Positions 13,373 to 25,346 of a DNA stretch of 64,000 bases are shown here, piece after piece. The notes below the pieces were generated by a model. That model ran no database searches. It was given only the letters and a program-made list of their open reading frames with translations, and was not told the DNA's origin. The position numbers and the translations under genes were made by a program. The stretch comes from Rutstroemia sp. NJR-2017a BVV2 (taxonomy: Eukaryota; Ascomycota; Leotiomycetes; Helotiales; Rutstroemiaceae): assembly GCA_002946415.1 (NCBI GenBank), contig NJPS01000079.1, positions 930,001-994,000 on the forward strand. Reading direction: 5' to 3'. Each line of letters begins with the position of its first letter. Position 1 is the stretch's first letter.

Positions 13373-14463
13373 GGGTGAGTGGATGAATGATGTCGCATTG
13401 CATTCATCGACTTACCGGTTTGGTGCACTGCTTACAGGTACGAGGACTTGCTTTGGCTTGGTGGGGTGCTGATGAAGGTGGGCATGCGTGCGTGTGGAAG
13501 TGGATGATGGGGAGGCGGTGATGAGGGTGGCGATGCGGGGAGGAGCTGTGATTTTTGTTGGGTTTGGGTTTAGGCTTGGGGTTGTGGTGATGAGTAAGTC
13601 ATTTAGGTGCGTTTTGTTTTCTATTTATATTGTGGGAGGGCTTTAATACATTTTTGGAGGGGAGAGCAGAGAGGGGTCGTCGAAACCGCAACACCTCCCA
13701 CAGCCTCGCCGGGCGTAGAGGATATCGAGGAGACCTCTACAGTACGTATAACTGACTGGGCTGGGATAGTTATACAGTGTTATAGTTGGTATGTGCAGTG
13801 TAGTAGTGCTGCGATGCTGCAAAAATAGCTGCGCCCGTAGTTCGCTGTTGCAGGTTTTCTGAGATCTTGTGCTGGGATCCATATACACCCAACTTGTGCA
13901 TATGCAAAAGTTATCTCTTACACCCTTTTCTCCTCCCCTCTTTATCGGTCTAGCTCTGCAGAGTGCAGTGCAGAAAATCATAAAGGCCATGAAAACATCC
14001 CTTCTAATTTGGGCAAGCAAGCGATCTGAATTTCCTAAGCGGGATTTGTGTCGTGAAAATCTACTTGTGATGGGAGGCTTTTTATGCGTGATATTGGAGG
14101 TTGCTTAGGTGGGTGTAGCTTCAGATAGATCGAAATGGGGATTCCGTGTTGGACGGGGGAGTGGGTTTGAGATGGGGAGTGGTTTTGGGTTTGGGGATGG
14201 CTGTAGAGGTGGGTTGGTGAAGGGGGAGTTACTGGATAGATGATTCGGAATGGTCTAGTACAGTATGATGGAGACTGAATTTTGGGGTAAGTGACGACGG
14301 GATGAGGCCCGCAAACCTGGGATTGTAGGCTCATGCTTTGAGCAGAAGTTGGAGCGATGTTCAAGGTGAATGGGGTGGGTGATACGAGGGAAGTGGGATG
14401 GGGGGGACAAATGCGAGGAACATATAGGGAAGGTAGAAGGGATAGATTGGAGGGAGCGATTGG

Positions 14464-14514
14464 AGGGGAGAGAATGGGGGAGAGAATGGGGGAGAGAATG
14501 GGGGAGAGAATGGG
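14464..14514. repeat. 12-bp GGGAGAGAATGG minisatellite
   Basis: Four near-perfect copies of a 12-bp purine unit in a polypurine stretch. The translated frames crossing it are low-complexity artefacts. Confidence 0.85.
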
Positions 14515-15297
14515 AGGAGCAGAAGGGAGGAACAGACGGGAGGAACAGACGGAAAGGATAGAATAGAGTGATATATACAAGAGGCTGATGGAGCGATATA
14601 GTAAAGTGGCGTCGAGCAGGACGAGAAGAGCATATATAGCTAAATTATGTTCTAGTGCTGCAATGTTACGATAATACAGTGTAACAGGCTGCGCGCTGTT
14701 CGTTGGATGAGTTTGTGGAAGACGAGGGATCGGGACTATGTTGGTGTTTGTGTACTCTACTAGAATAGTTCATCCTTTGTCTTCTGGGTCCTTCTTGTGA
14801 TTGATATCTAATCTCTTTGTCTTCTAGGTCCCTCTGATGATGAAAATATAATCTTACTCGATGACTTAAGAATATTGACTGATTTGTTACCCCTCAATAG
14901 ACACTGGAGTCATGCACCAAGTAGAAACTAGATACGGTGAAGTGAGAGGAGATAGGATGAACACATGGAACTAAACTTAGTCTGTACAATCACGCGGTGG
15001 TGGGAAGGTGGGTGCAGTGAGAACATTTTATATATACGCGGAAGATTCAATGATGGTAGAAGGGAAAACATTACCATTAGATTTGATTCTAAGGTCGAAA
15101 GGGGGATGGAAGGAGTTCTTGATTAAACTGAAAGGGTTGGAGGCGAACTGGGAGCACACGGTTGCCACTTTGACACTGTAATCAATTATGATTTTGGAGC
15201 CAGCGATGGTGTCTCAAGAAACTGAAACAAGTACGGCCAATGTAATGTGGATGTTAGACACGAAAGCAACCTGAATTATTACCCTATTTACTGACTG

Positions 15298-17236
15298 CTA
15301 GAAAACACAAGACCCCGATATTGACAACATAAGACGTGATATGCAGCTCTGTGTTACTTCTGCTTCACTCAGCTTGCAGTGCATCGGCCAGTGCTTAGTT
15401 GCGTATTCCCAAAATCCATCATTCTGTTCGCGTATCTTTTGGGCTGACATGTCAGGTATAATAACGCTCCTCGACTTGCACAAGAAGACGTAAAAGCATG
15501 GTTCCATTAAGAATCAATTTGCGACCTGGGCAGTGAACTCGCCACCTTTCTTCTCGAGGTACTCTCTCTCGAACAGAGGGATGAAAGAATCGGAAAGAGT
15601 CGAGTCCGGTATCGAACACCACTAGATTAGAGCATGCATCGATTATCTCGTCTTTAGATGAAGCCAGTACTTCATTTGAGTTAAGGTCGACGGTCACTGC
15701 AGCAATCATTTGACGACAAGAAAGAGTCTTTTGTGCTTGCAGTAAGACCTGGAAAGTTTGGAGAGCGATGGATTGGCTTGCATTCCCGGAGTTGCGGATG
15801 TCCTGATATATAACATCATAAGTTTGTTCAATATCCTTGGGAAGTTTACCGAGTGAGCGATGGATGTCTGCCTCTAATAACTTCGGGTTGCATAACTGAT
15901 CAGTTTGAAGTTTCGCCCAAAGGAACCTGATTTTGCAGTGTTAGTATCACAATGACTGCAGTGGGAAGGTAATACTTACATTCCTTTCGCTTTCTGAATT
16001 AGAGTATCAACAATAAGCCGTTGAGTTTGAGGAGATATTCTTGGGTTTATGTCTGCTGCCTCCAAAACTTTCGCTTTAACGTAATCACTGATATCAGTGG
16101 AATTTTCTGTCTGGACAGATATTTGTAGATTCGGACCGAACCAATTGATGATGTCCGTCTCTGGACGGCTCGAGACAAATACCTTGATGACGCTTGACGA
16201 TTTCTTGACGATATGGTGCAAAGTCGAGATGAGCTTGTCCCGTGTTCTAGGCTCGCATTGATCAAGGCCATCGATGGCCACATAGGCAGCAGGATTTCGG
16301 TTGAAAATGTTGAGTAGTACTTTGACCGTCTCGTCGTAGTCTAGAGGTACCTCTGGTGGGTCATGGTCTCCATTAGCCTTCACATATTGATTGTATTTTC
16401 CAAGAACTGGCTCTTTGATTCGCGAGAGTTCTGGATCCCATGACACCTGCTCTAATATGCTTCTCATAATGAACTCAGGATCCGACCGTTACTTGTCTGC
16501 GGCATCCCGCACACAGTAGAAAAATGCAATCGGTGCCCCGCGGGGCGTATTCGACTGCCCGTGTTTCAGATCATCAATTACCGCAGAACTAATTGAAGTC
16601 AGCATTTGATACAAGCTTTACAAGAGATTACATGAGAATACCAACTTACATTCACCAATGATTAGATTCAGCAACTGTCTACTTCTTGCCGAGCTGAAGT
16701 GATTCCTTGAATATCATTCTCGATGTCTTTGGTCGAGAATGTCATTGAACTCAACATGCGTCCTAATTTCGCCTGACAGTGGATTCTCAACTGTGAAAGT
16801 ACACCAAAGCCAAGCTATGTAAGAGCATTTTGTGAGTCAACTGACCGAGCGACCCTTTACGACAACAATGAATCGTGTGTGCTTGGCAGCTCGAGAATGA
16901 GATGTATAATGTCAAAAGAACTTACTCAAGTTCCTGCCCAAGTTCCTGCCCGGTCATGGCTGTTTGAGCAGCTTTTGACAACGACTCGAGATACGCACAA
17001 CGTTTGAGTAACCTACCAATGAACGCAAGGCCTTCAGCAAGCGCCTCAAGAAATTGGCCGTCTTTGGTAGTGAGCGCGAGGACGGATTGTACAGCAGCCC
17101 ATGGCAGCGCAAAATGACTTGGATTGAAAGAGGCTGTCGTAGTTAGCGGTTTTTCGAACGCCTGTATACTACGGAGGAGTTCATCGATTAGATCTCGAAC
17201 AACGATCATCTCGCTGCCACCGGGTTTCTGAGTCAA
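15298..17236 (-). pseudogene. Decayed NACHT/STAND (NLR-like) protein gene
   Basis: Fungal STAND proteins are signalling ATPases used in non-self recognition. From 5' to 3' on the minus strand the pieces are as follows. At 17236-16922 is an N-terminal helical region with a HFALPWAAVQ segment and a following F-I-G pattern, as in the domain that precedes NACHT in many fungal NLRs. Around 16780-16700 the linker frame ends at TGA 16714-16716. At 16587-15980 are the NACHT core pieces: an APIAFFYC strand, the Walker B-like YVAIDGLDQC and sensor KVFVSSRPE. After an intact-looking 53-bp intron (15927-15979) comes the winged-helix region ending in DSFRFFHPSVRE. Lesions are TAA at 16489-16491, a (CT)n-associated frame change near 15562-15570 and TGA at 15514-15516. 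The Walker A P-loop could not be found. The frame continues to 15298 with a WEYATKHWP segment and no ankyrin or WD repeats. It is clearly not a working gene. Confidence 0.85.
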
Positions 17237-17530
17237 AAGAGAATGATGAGTAGAGTGGTTCTTCCGTAATGTTCTGTAAGGTTGAAATTATCCACCGCAG
17301 CCTCTCCTCCTAGTTTGAAAAGCGCGGACGGATAAGTATGACTAGCTAAGCACTAGATCTATATTGAAAGGAGAAAAGAGATGCGCCAGCCTTACTACGC
17401 CATGATGGATAAGTGATCAATCCTATCACATTCATTATTACATTCAACAAGGGTGATGTTAAACCGCCTTTGAAGCACAAATTCAGAACTCTAAGGATAG
17501 ATAGTCCATACCGATCAGCACGTTTCCACA

Positions 17531-18004
17531 TAATCCCATAGAGGTAAGAGTACCTACCAAGAGATTGGCACCGCTTTTAGTAATACTAGCTTGTTCACTG
17601 GCTAGTTGATGGTACTCCTATAGCACTCATCGCAGACAGTAGCAAGGCGATAAAAGGTTGTCAAGGTATGTACATACCACTCAACGGCAAGCTGCATATT
17701 GGGGAGGCGTGAGCGCACTTTGTACTTCACCTCCAAAAGAAGAAAGGAAAAAATACGACCGACTTACACCACATCAAGCCTACAATATGGAAAATAAAGC
17801 ATCGTACTGAAAAAAGCATTCACGCGCGTGTCAATTCGGCCAGAGGATGCTGAAAGAGTGTGGGATTCCAAGGGCAATAAACCAAAAAGGGCAGACCGAA
17901 CTGAACACGCGAGATCGCAAGCATTAACATCAAAATGCGCAAACAGGAAAACTGCGAGAGATTCCATGAATTTCTAAGTAATATCTTTGATGACCGTAAA
18001 ACTT
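17531..18004. other. Intergenic, nothing recognised
   Basis: The interval lies between the NLR remnant and the 3' end of the AP-1 gamma gene. Only short frames are present and none is recognisable. It probably contains the AP-1 gamma 3' untranslated region. Confidence 0.4.
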
Positions 18005-20729
18005 CTACCTAGGCTCCGACCAATCTACCTGATCCGTCACCGGTCCCGCAGTTGGATGTGCATAAGAAATTTTCAACCTCAATCGTAACGGTGGCTATTG
18101 CTGTTAGTGGACGAGTAAGGAATTTGCACATGTATGAAAACTTACTCCTTTACTTCCAGTAATCCTCATTGACTGAGTTGCTTCTGCTCCAGGGTCCAGC
18201 GTCGAACTCGACATCGCGTTTAACTGCAATTTCTGTGATTTCGGTACTGCAGCTTGGAGTGCTACTGCAGATAAAGTCTGGTCCATGGATGAGTTTTTGA
18301 ATCGACCCAAGACTTGTATAACACCTTCCGCATTGCGTTGAAGTTGTAGCACGATGTTTAGGTCGTTTTTATCGTAGCATGGATGAGTTGGGATAGCTGG
18401 TGTTTGAGACGGCATAGCTGCTGCTTGAGGTGGTGGCGAAGAGACGCTGGAAAATAAATCATTTGAGGGAGTCGCGGTTGGTGTAGGTTGGGAGGGTGCG
18501 GAACTGTCGAAAAGATCCATGATTGAGCTCATATTAGACTTTTGTGTAGGTGTTGATGTAGGTTGAGGTGACGTGCTTCCCCCCAGGATGTCTGCGAGGA
18601 GGTCTGCATTATTCTGAGAACCACCATTTGGAGCACCAAGATGTGGATTAGAGGTATCACCGTCACCCATCAAATCAAACAAAAGATCCTGCTCAGCTGG
18701 TTTGATGGTTTTGGATTTGCGATTGGCTTTAGTGGATTTTTTGCTAGCTTCGCCAAGAACTCGCGACTCTTCTTTGATTTGTGGTGGAGGCATTTTTTCT
18801 AGCACACCTCTTCGAATAGAATCAAAGCTAAACAAGTTGCCGTACTCAACCGCACGCTGTTGGACCTCGACGTCCAAACTAGCCGAATTGTTCTGCAAAA
18901 TCCTTCGGATCCGGTCGACCTGTGCTGGGTCCGAAAGACGCGTACTGAGCTTCATTAGGGAGGTGATGATGTATTCTGTAGCAATCTGTGTGGCGTAGCT
19001 GCTGTTGAGGATGCTTGAAAATAGATCAACAACCTCATTTTCTTTAACTTCTTGGACCAACTCTTCCTCCTCATATTGGCCTCCACGGAGTAAAGCCTCT
19101 CCATACTCACCAATGCACCATGCACCAGCCAAAGTGAGACTTTCTTGTGTAATGTCCTTCTTCAAGCTAGCATATAATTTCTGGACCGCATATGTTTGCA
19201 GTTCAGGAGTAGTTGCGATCAAGCGAATGAATGATGAGAGGATTTGTTCTTTAACATAGTTTCCTGCCAACGACAGAACTCTGAGCATAGTATCGACGTG
19301 CCATCGTTTGTTGGGTGAGAATCTATCAGCGGCGATTCCAATTTGGCTGGTCATGATGGGCTTGAACTCGTTATCCGCAACTTCCAAAAACGCCAGTAAC
19401 TCCCTGATGAGCACTCTAACATTGCTCTCGTTGATAAGAGTGAAGCTCAAGTCCAAGGCACGCCGCCTGATGCTGATGTCGGGGTCCCGCAGACACTCCA
19501 GGATGGTGTTCCTATGACGCTGAACCGCATTTGGCTCTATCGCTACCACCTTGATTAAAGTATTAAGAGCGACGTATCGAATATTGTTATCTCGGTTAGA
19601 AAGAAACTTTCCAAGAATATTCACCCCCAATACTCTCAAACCAGAATCAGCTTCAATGTCAAGAATCGTAAGGACAGCTTCGTATAATATGGAGTTCCCA
19701 ACGTTTTTCGAGGAATCGGTATTGGTCGCAACTTGTGCCAGAATGTCATTGATCTGCTCGCTGATCTCCGCATCGCCTCGACCAAGAACTCGAAGCAGCC
19801 GTAAGATTTTGACTTGTAAGAACGGATCCGTTACCCCAGTCACATCGTGTTCAGGGGCATATCCAGAACTGGCCAATCCTTTCAGAGTACGGACTAAGCC
19901 TCCACTAAATGGTCTGAACCTCTCCACGATTCCTTCTTCTCCTCCCTCGGCTTCGTCCGCCTCGCAAAGACTTGTAACTAAAGTCAAGCCACACAGTAGG
20001 ACGCCGTGGTTTCGATCTGAGAGAAGGTTGGCAGCTTTATCGAGGAAATGTTCCTGTAAATCTGGGACTTTTCGACATATTCTCATCGCACACAGAGCAG
20101 CTTTTCGACGGATGTAGGGATTAGCAGTGGATAGGAGGGTTTCGATCTCGGGAAATAGGTCTCGAGACATTTCGACGGAGGCAATGTTTCCAAGCGTGCA
20201 AAGCGCCAGGCCGACAACATATTGGTTCGAGTGGTTGAGGTCACTGATACGACGTTAGCGACCCCCTGTGCAAAAAAGCAGCTATGCATACTTTTTCAAT
20301 GAGTTCGTAACCAATGTCAGCACCTCCTGGTTCTCATCAAGTAGAAGCATTGTTCCCAAGTATCCCAACCGTTTGTCCGCAAACCTTGGTGACGCCAGTA
20401 ACTTGAGACATTCTATTTGACCGAAATGGGTTCTCTCCCCAAGAGTAAAAAGGTACAATAACTTTGCCACATTGTTCCGTCTGCGAGTTCGGCCTGTTAG
20501 ATATATCCCGTCGTGCAATTCAACAAGCGGTGTCCTACCTGACATTGGAATCTCCTCTCTCTTCTCTGAAACTTGCTCTGATAGCAGCACTCTCCTTCTG
20601 TACAACGGCGCGCTCGTCTGCGATGGTTTTCGAAGCTCGCACGTTGCGAATGAACTGCTTCACTAGATACAATGAGCTTCCACATCGTGGGGTATGGGAC
20701 GTTGTTGTTTACTACTCACAAGAACTCAT
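18005..20729 (-). CDS. APL4: AP-1 complex subunit gamma (gamma-adaptin)
   Basis: This is the large subunit of the clathrin adaptor AP-1, which sorts cargo at the trans-Golgi network and endosomes. My model has five exons on the minus strand (20729-20720, 20480-20662, split as 20662-20539 and 20480-20292, 20243-18146, 18094-18005), giving 836 aa. The tiny first exon encodes MSS plus one base. It joins to [13 protein letters not shown] and later NNVAKLLYL and [10 protein letters not shown], the conserved N-terminal trunk. The trunk of HEAT-like helices runs to about residue 580. A Pro/Ser/Gln-rich hinge follows, with the clathrin-box-like LLFDLMG. The last 110 residues form the gamma ear, ending in DQVDWSEPR. 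Introns are 57, 58, 48 and 51 bp. In the last intron the first possible acceptor would give a stop, so the AG six bases further on is used. Length matches the family. The symbol follows the yeast name. Confidence 0.95.
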
Positions 20730-21531
20730 TCTCGCACTCACTGGGCCCAAGATGGGCCAAACTGTTGAATCTGCCCAGCTGCAGAGAGGCCAAGGTCTGT
20801 ACTGGGAACAGAGAAATTCAAAGCTGGGACTTGAATGGTTGTTCTGGATTTGTCTGATTCGGGAATGCAGAGGCCACCATAATTCGCTTGAGGTCTTTGA
20901 GAACGGCTGTCCCAGATCCCAATTAAGCTTAGCTCCATCCGTCTCCTAAAATAAGTGACAGTCTAATGCACACAGACCATTCGTCTTGTGAATGTCGCTT
21001 TGAATGTTGAACAGCATTTAAGAACTTCACATCTGGCGCATGTCTTGCCATGTACTTCATTTATCACTTTTCCAAACTGAAACTGGTAGATGAAATATGC
21101 GCCCGCATGGCCACTATACGAACTAACAATCACCGAGCATCATGTGTTTTGTTTGCGGTTCAGCCTTGGTGGCGTGCGAGGCTGCAAAATAACCCTGGAA
21201 GGCTGCAGTGCTAAGCCACGATCTGCGGGTAAGGCCGTTGGGAAGAGCGAGTACATCATAAGCAAACAAGATCCAATATCAATATCTGTTCCCAATTTCG
21301 CCGTATTCTTTACGAGAGTACATTTCATATGCGATCTAAGACATGTCTATTAGTCTTCTCCCTTTTCACAATCTGAAATGATATATTTATCTGAGTTTGA
21401 AGAAGTCGTGCCAACTCTTCCAAGGTTTATTCTGTTTCAAAAGGGGTGCTCGTGAGGAGCTTCATCATAGCAAGCTCCCACCATTGCGCCAAACTCAATA
21501 ACAACCACAACTCCTTACCAGCACTCTCAAA
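20730..21531. promoter_or_regulatory. Divergent upstream region, APL4 / sterol O-acyltransferase
   Basis: This 0.8-kb interval lies between the start codons of the leftward adaptin gene and the rightward acyltransferase gene, so it must hold both promoters. Short frames inside it on both strands show no recognisable protein. I see no distinct operator motif. Confidence 0.45.
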
Positions 21532-23468
21532 ATGTCGACATCTGCAGATATATATACCAATGGAGACAGCCATGAACATATTCTACGTCCCCGAGCTGTG
21601 AAGCCCCCAAATCCTGCCGTTATACGGACTATAAGTGAGGAGGGGTTACAACCAACAATTGCAGTTACGGACGTCTTAGAAACTGGCTCAGCAACTGGCT
21701 CAGCAACTGGCTTGACAAGGTGCGCATGTCTATTTTCACACTTCCAAGAGGCCAACTAACACGAATAGTGGACGTTCAACGCCAGTTCCAGAAGATGCGC
21801 CCCCTTCTGTGCAATATATTTCCTCTGCGCGCAAGCAAGTCCGAGCGGAGCAACGCCGTCGAATATTTCCAACGATTGAATATGCTTCGAGAGTATCACA
21901 TTTTGACCCTAACAGCGACTACCGTGATTTCCAGGGGTTCTACATTCTCTTCTGGATTGCGCTCACAATCATGGCTATTACGACGATGTTACGAAATATC
22001 AAGGATACAGGATACCCTATGAGAGTAGAAATCTGGCAGTTATTTACAGTGAAAGTATGGGAACTTGCGCTCGCGGATGCGCTTATGGTTGCAAGTACAG
22101 CTATCAGTTTGCCTCTTCACAAGCTGTTTCGAAGTACGACAGGGAAGAAGCTTGGTTTGCGTTGGGCAGGTGGAGGAATGGCCATACAGAGTTTATACCA
22201 AGTAGGATGGCTTGCATTTTGGGTGTCGTGAGTGCCTCTTTCACATGTTTCTGGTAGAATAAGGGTATTTCTTTTGGCCGAGCGCTGACAATTTCTAGGG
22301 TACCTTTCCTTCGAGACTGGACATGGACCGCTCAAGTGTTCCTCCTCCTCCACACCTTGGTCCTTCTCATGAAAATGCATTCATATGCGTTCTATAACGG
22401 CCACCTGAGCGAAACTGAACGAAGATTGCGTGAATTGGATTCTCCATCAACAGCGTCAAAAGCTCCAGCATATCAATATCCAAGTTCAGCTGGCCATGCT
22501 CGATCACCATCGGGAAATACCGACCTTACCAAAAGCCATGCCGACGAAGTAGCGCAACTCCGAGAAGACCTTGCAATTGAGCTTACCTCACCCATGGGCT
22601 CTGTAACATACCCACGAAATCTCACATGGTTCAACTATGTTGATTATATTTTCTGTCCTACGCTGTGTTACGAACTCGAATACCCCCGAACCCCAGGAAT
22701 CGTTTGGACAGAACTAGGCTACAAGATTCTGGCAACATTCGGTGTCATCTTCCTTCTCACGATCACTTCAGAAGAGTTCATATTACCTGTTATGGTCGAA
22801 TCTGCTCAACGACTTGAATCCGTGACATCATTTCCTGAGACGGCGCTAATCCTCGCTGAATCCATCAGCATGCTTCTATTTCCCTTCATGATCACCTTTC
22901 TCCTCGTTTTCTTGGTAATATTCGAGTACGTTCTCGGCGCATTTGCGGAAATAACATGTATGTTCTTCATTTTTCAATCTTTCGTTTTGTCTCAATGCAA
23001 CCCTCCCCCAGTATCTTCCGTTTCCTCTCCCCCTTCTGTCCTGTCCTCTACATCCGTTCTAATCTTCAGCTTCACACTAACAAATCTCGCACAGGTTTCG
23101 CAGACCGTCATTTCTATTCTGACTGGTGGAACAGCGTTGACTGGCTCGAATTCTCCCGCGAATGGAACATCCCAGTACATCACTTTTTCCGTCGCCATGT
23201 CTACTCTGCCTCCCGTCCTCACATCGGCCGACCTCTCGCCACACTCATCACCTTTCTCATTAGTGCCATTGGCCATGAAATAGTAATGGCATGCATTACC
23301 AAAAAGATCCGCGGCTATGGATTTATGGCGCAGATGAGCCAGTTGCCCATTGTGATGTTGCAGAGAACAAAATGGGTGAGAGGAAGGAGAGTGCTGAACA
23401 ATGTTTGCTTTTGGTGTAGCATGATACTAGGATTAAGTGGGATGTGTTCTCTGTATGTTCTGTGTTAG
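21532..23468 (+). CDS. ARE2: Sterol O-acyltransferase (ACAT/ARE type)
   Basis: This enzyme esterifies ergosterol and other sterols with acyl-CoA in the endoplasmic reticulum membrane to form storage sterol esters. There are four exons, 21532-21719, 21769-22227, 22299-22957 and 23095-23468, giving 559 aa. It belongs to the MBOAT family. The N-terminal 100 residues are hydrophilic, with a duplicated GSAT unit. Multiple membrane helices follow from about residue 120 (FYILFWIALTIMAI). The family signature FYSDWWN lies at 442-448. The catalytic histidine is in the AIGHE segment (about His496). The C-terminus ends NNVCFWCSMILGLSG, as in fungal Are proteins. The third intron is 137 bp and falls just before FADRHFYSDWW. 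Fungi often have one or two ARE genes, so ARE1 versus ARE2 cannot be told from sequence alone. Confidence 0.93.
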
Positions 23469-24151
23469 ACCTGGCAGGAGGGGCGGAGCAAGGGAATGCG
23501 GTTGAAATCGGGCATATTTTTACCAAAGGAGAGGCTTGGTACAAGAGATCCCAATTAGATGATACTGGTTTCGTCTGTAAACTACTCGATCGTCCTGGGA
23601 TGACTTTCTCAGAAGCAGGATCGATGGACATAGGATGAGTATTTTGCGTTTTTCTCTGCTTTCGCATAATACTTGCATAGATATTTAGATAGATACCACC
23701 TGGCGGCGCTTTGTTTGTTCTTCAATGTTATTTATCATTCTTTACTAAAACTTCCTGTACTGTGCTGTACGGCTAGAAACACACAATATAATTGAGTGTG
23801 CACAACATCGTCCATATTGCATATAAAGGAGTCAAGCATATTTCTTTGTTTTAGTCTAGACAATTCTTGCAAGAGCCATTTGGTAATCAAACAGTTGTAT
23901 GCATCAAAGAAGTTGATTTCAATAAGTTATCAAATGTTCATGATAATCGAACAGTTGTTCTCAGAATCTCAGGAAAGAAGAGGATTTTAAGATGAGTTGT
24001 TCGATTATCGAACAACAGCATCCATCAAGTATATCAAGATGTCTTCTCCCTGCTCATGCTTTCCCAATCTTCACAACTCCGGAAGCTAATCCATCGAAAA
24101 GCCATCCAGTACACTTATTACAACAAGACTCCGAGATCAAATTTCAATACA
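23469..24151. other. Intergenic, nothing recognised
   Basis: The interval runs from the end of the acyltransferase to the next gene. A/T-rich segments near 23760-24050 contain two repeats of a CGAACAGTTGTT-like sequence and related GTTCGATTATCGAAC palindromic text (23940-24015), which could be regulatory. No gene is recognised. Confidence 0.35.
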
Positions 24152-24865
24152 ATGGCACTCATTTTGTATAGCAATACGTCACCACCTGGAGGAAGACTTG
24201 TTGACCTCCTCTGGAGAATGCCTCGATTAGACACCCAAGACTTGGATGACATGAAATACTTGTTAGAAACCGTATACGGGCCGGTGGAGAAGCACCACAA
24301 AGACTTGCCAGATATTGATCAGCTATTGGTGATCCTGTACGGCGCAGACTGGAAATATTTAAACCGGGGAGAGCTTAAAGTAAGGGCCAGTGCCCACGTG
24401 GAAAGAATTAAGTTTGCCTTTGAGGAGGTTCGGAATGGCCTTGACCCTCTGAATCTTGGGGTAGCTGAACTATTACCCAACGATTTGGATAAACTTGAAA
24501 GAATTCTAACTAAACTAGGAATATTGAACGGGGATACTCAACCAAAAAGCGTAGAGGATGTTCTCGCCCAATGCTTTCTCATATCCGAAAAAGAGAATGA
24601 ACGCATGGAGTTCGCATCTGAGCTAGCTGCTATTGATTCTTTCAGAAGAGAAGCCCGTGGTAGAGAGGTTGGAGAACTAGCCGTTATATACAGCAAAAGC
24701 TGGAACGAGTCGAACCTAATCGAACGTACAAGAGTGGTGATTGACTTATATAATGAACGTCTCAAAGAAGCAGCCGTGGCTAGGGAGGCAAGACTTCTAG
24801 CTGAGAGTAAAGATAAAGTCTGGAATGATTACTACGATTATTTCGGAGCTACAAGCGGAAAATAG
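24152..24865 (+). CDS. Hypothetical 237-aa helical protein
   Basis: A single-exon protein that I do not recognise. The frame is open from an ATG at 24056, but the ATG at 24152 (A at -3, G at +4) is the better start. The earlier start would add 32 residues that look like untranslated sequence. The protein is soluble, rich in Leu, Glu, Arg and Asp, and predicted by eye to be mostly helical, with no signal peptide or membrane segment. The N-terminal half contains LVDLLWRMPRLDTQDLDDM. The C-terminal 70 residues are strongly charged and coiled-coil-like, ending in a YYDYFG patch. Codon use looks like that of normal genes. It could be a lineage-specific leotiomycete protein. Confidence 0.6.
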   Translation: MALILYSNTSPPGGRLVDLLWRMPRLDTQDLDDMKYLLETVYGPVEKHHKDLPDIDQLLVILYGADWKYLNRGELKVRASAHVERIKFAFEEVRNGLDPLNLGVAELLPNDLDKLERILTKLGILNGDTQPKSVEDVLAQCFLISEKENERMEFASELAAIDSFRREARGREVGELAVIYSKSWNESNLIERTRVVIDLYNERLKEAAVAREARLLAESKDKVWNDYYDYFGATSGK

Positions 24866-25346
24866 GTTGCTGTAGGAGAATTCAAGTCGATTTGCAATTT
24901 TTCAGGTTTGGGATAGACTCGAAGGACAACTGGTCGAACTACAAACCTACTCATATACATCATATACTACAATCGCTCATTGTTCATGCTGCGGCGGTAG
25001 TACCGTCCAGTTTGTTTGCTGAACAACGGAACTTTTCATGCTCGTTGAACTCTCGTTTTATTTAAACTTCTCAATAATCTACTCAATATATTATATCTCA
25101 ATATCTACTTTGAATCCAAGAATCTACCATGCATCCCAGCGTCAAGTGGCTCGAATCCAATCCATTGATTAAGTTACCATTTTTTTATTACATACTGACA
25201 TCTCCTACATTATATCACAATCCATATTACTAGCTTACTTACGCGCGGCACATCTACTTCTACAATTTCGTGAGAACATCTTTTAAAACATCATCTGCAC
25301 TCTAGAATTCCAACCGAACTGTAGGCCTCGTCATAGCGTCCAGTCC
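24866..25346. other. Convergent intergenic region, A/T-rich
   Basis: The interval lies between two genes whose 3' ends face each other. It is A/T-rich (for example 25060-25210) and should contain both polyadenylation regions. No gene or structured element is seen. Confidence 0.4.

Larger units (their letters stand above)
11599..15297. other. Repeat-rich non-coding stretch
   Basis: No credible gene is seen between the Cys-knuckle gene and the NLR remnant. Long apparent frames (12594-13256 on -, 14035-14580 on -, 12571-12954 on +) are products of simple sequence: the G run reads as poly-Pro or poly-Gly and the GGGAGAGAATGG array as Pro-Ser repeats. Frames at 13607-14108 have no recognisable domain. 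Confidence 0.5.

Noticed and set aside
14035..14633. Overlapping Ser/Pro-rich frames on the minus strand
   Set aside because: They follow from the 12-bp purine repeat read in different frames.
19551..20117. 188-codon + strand frame
   Set aside because: It is antisense to the gamma-adaptin trunk, which is certain.
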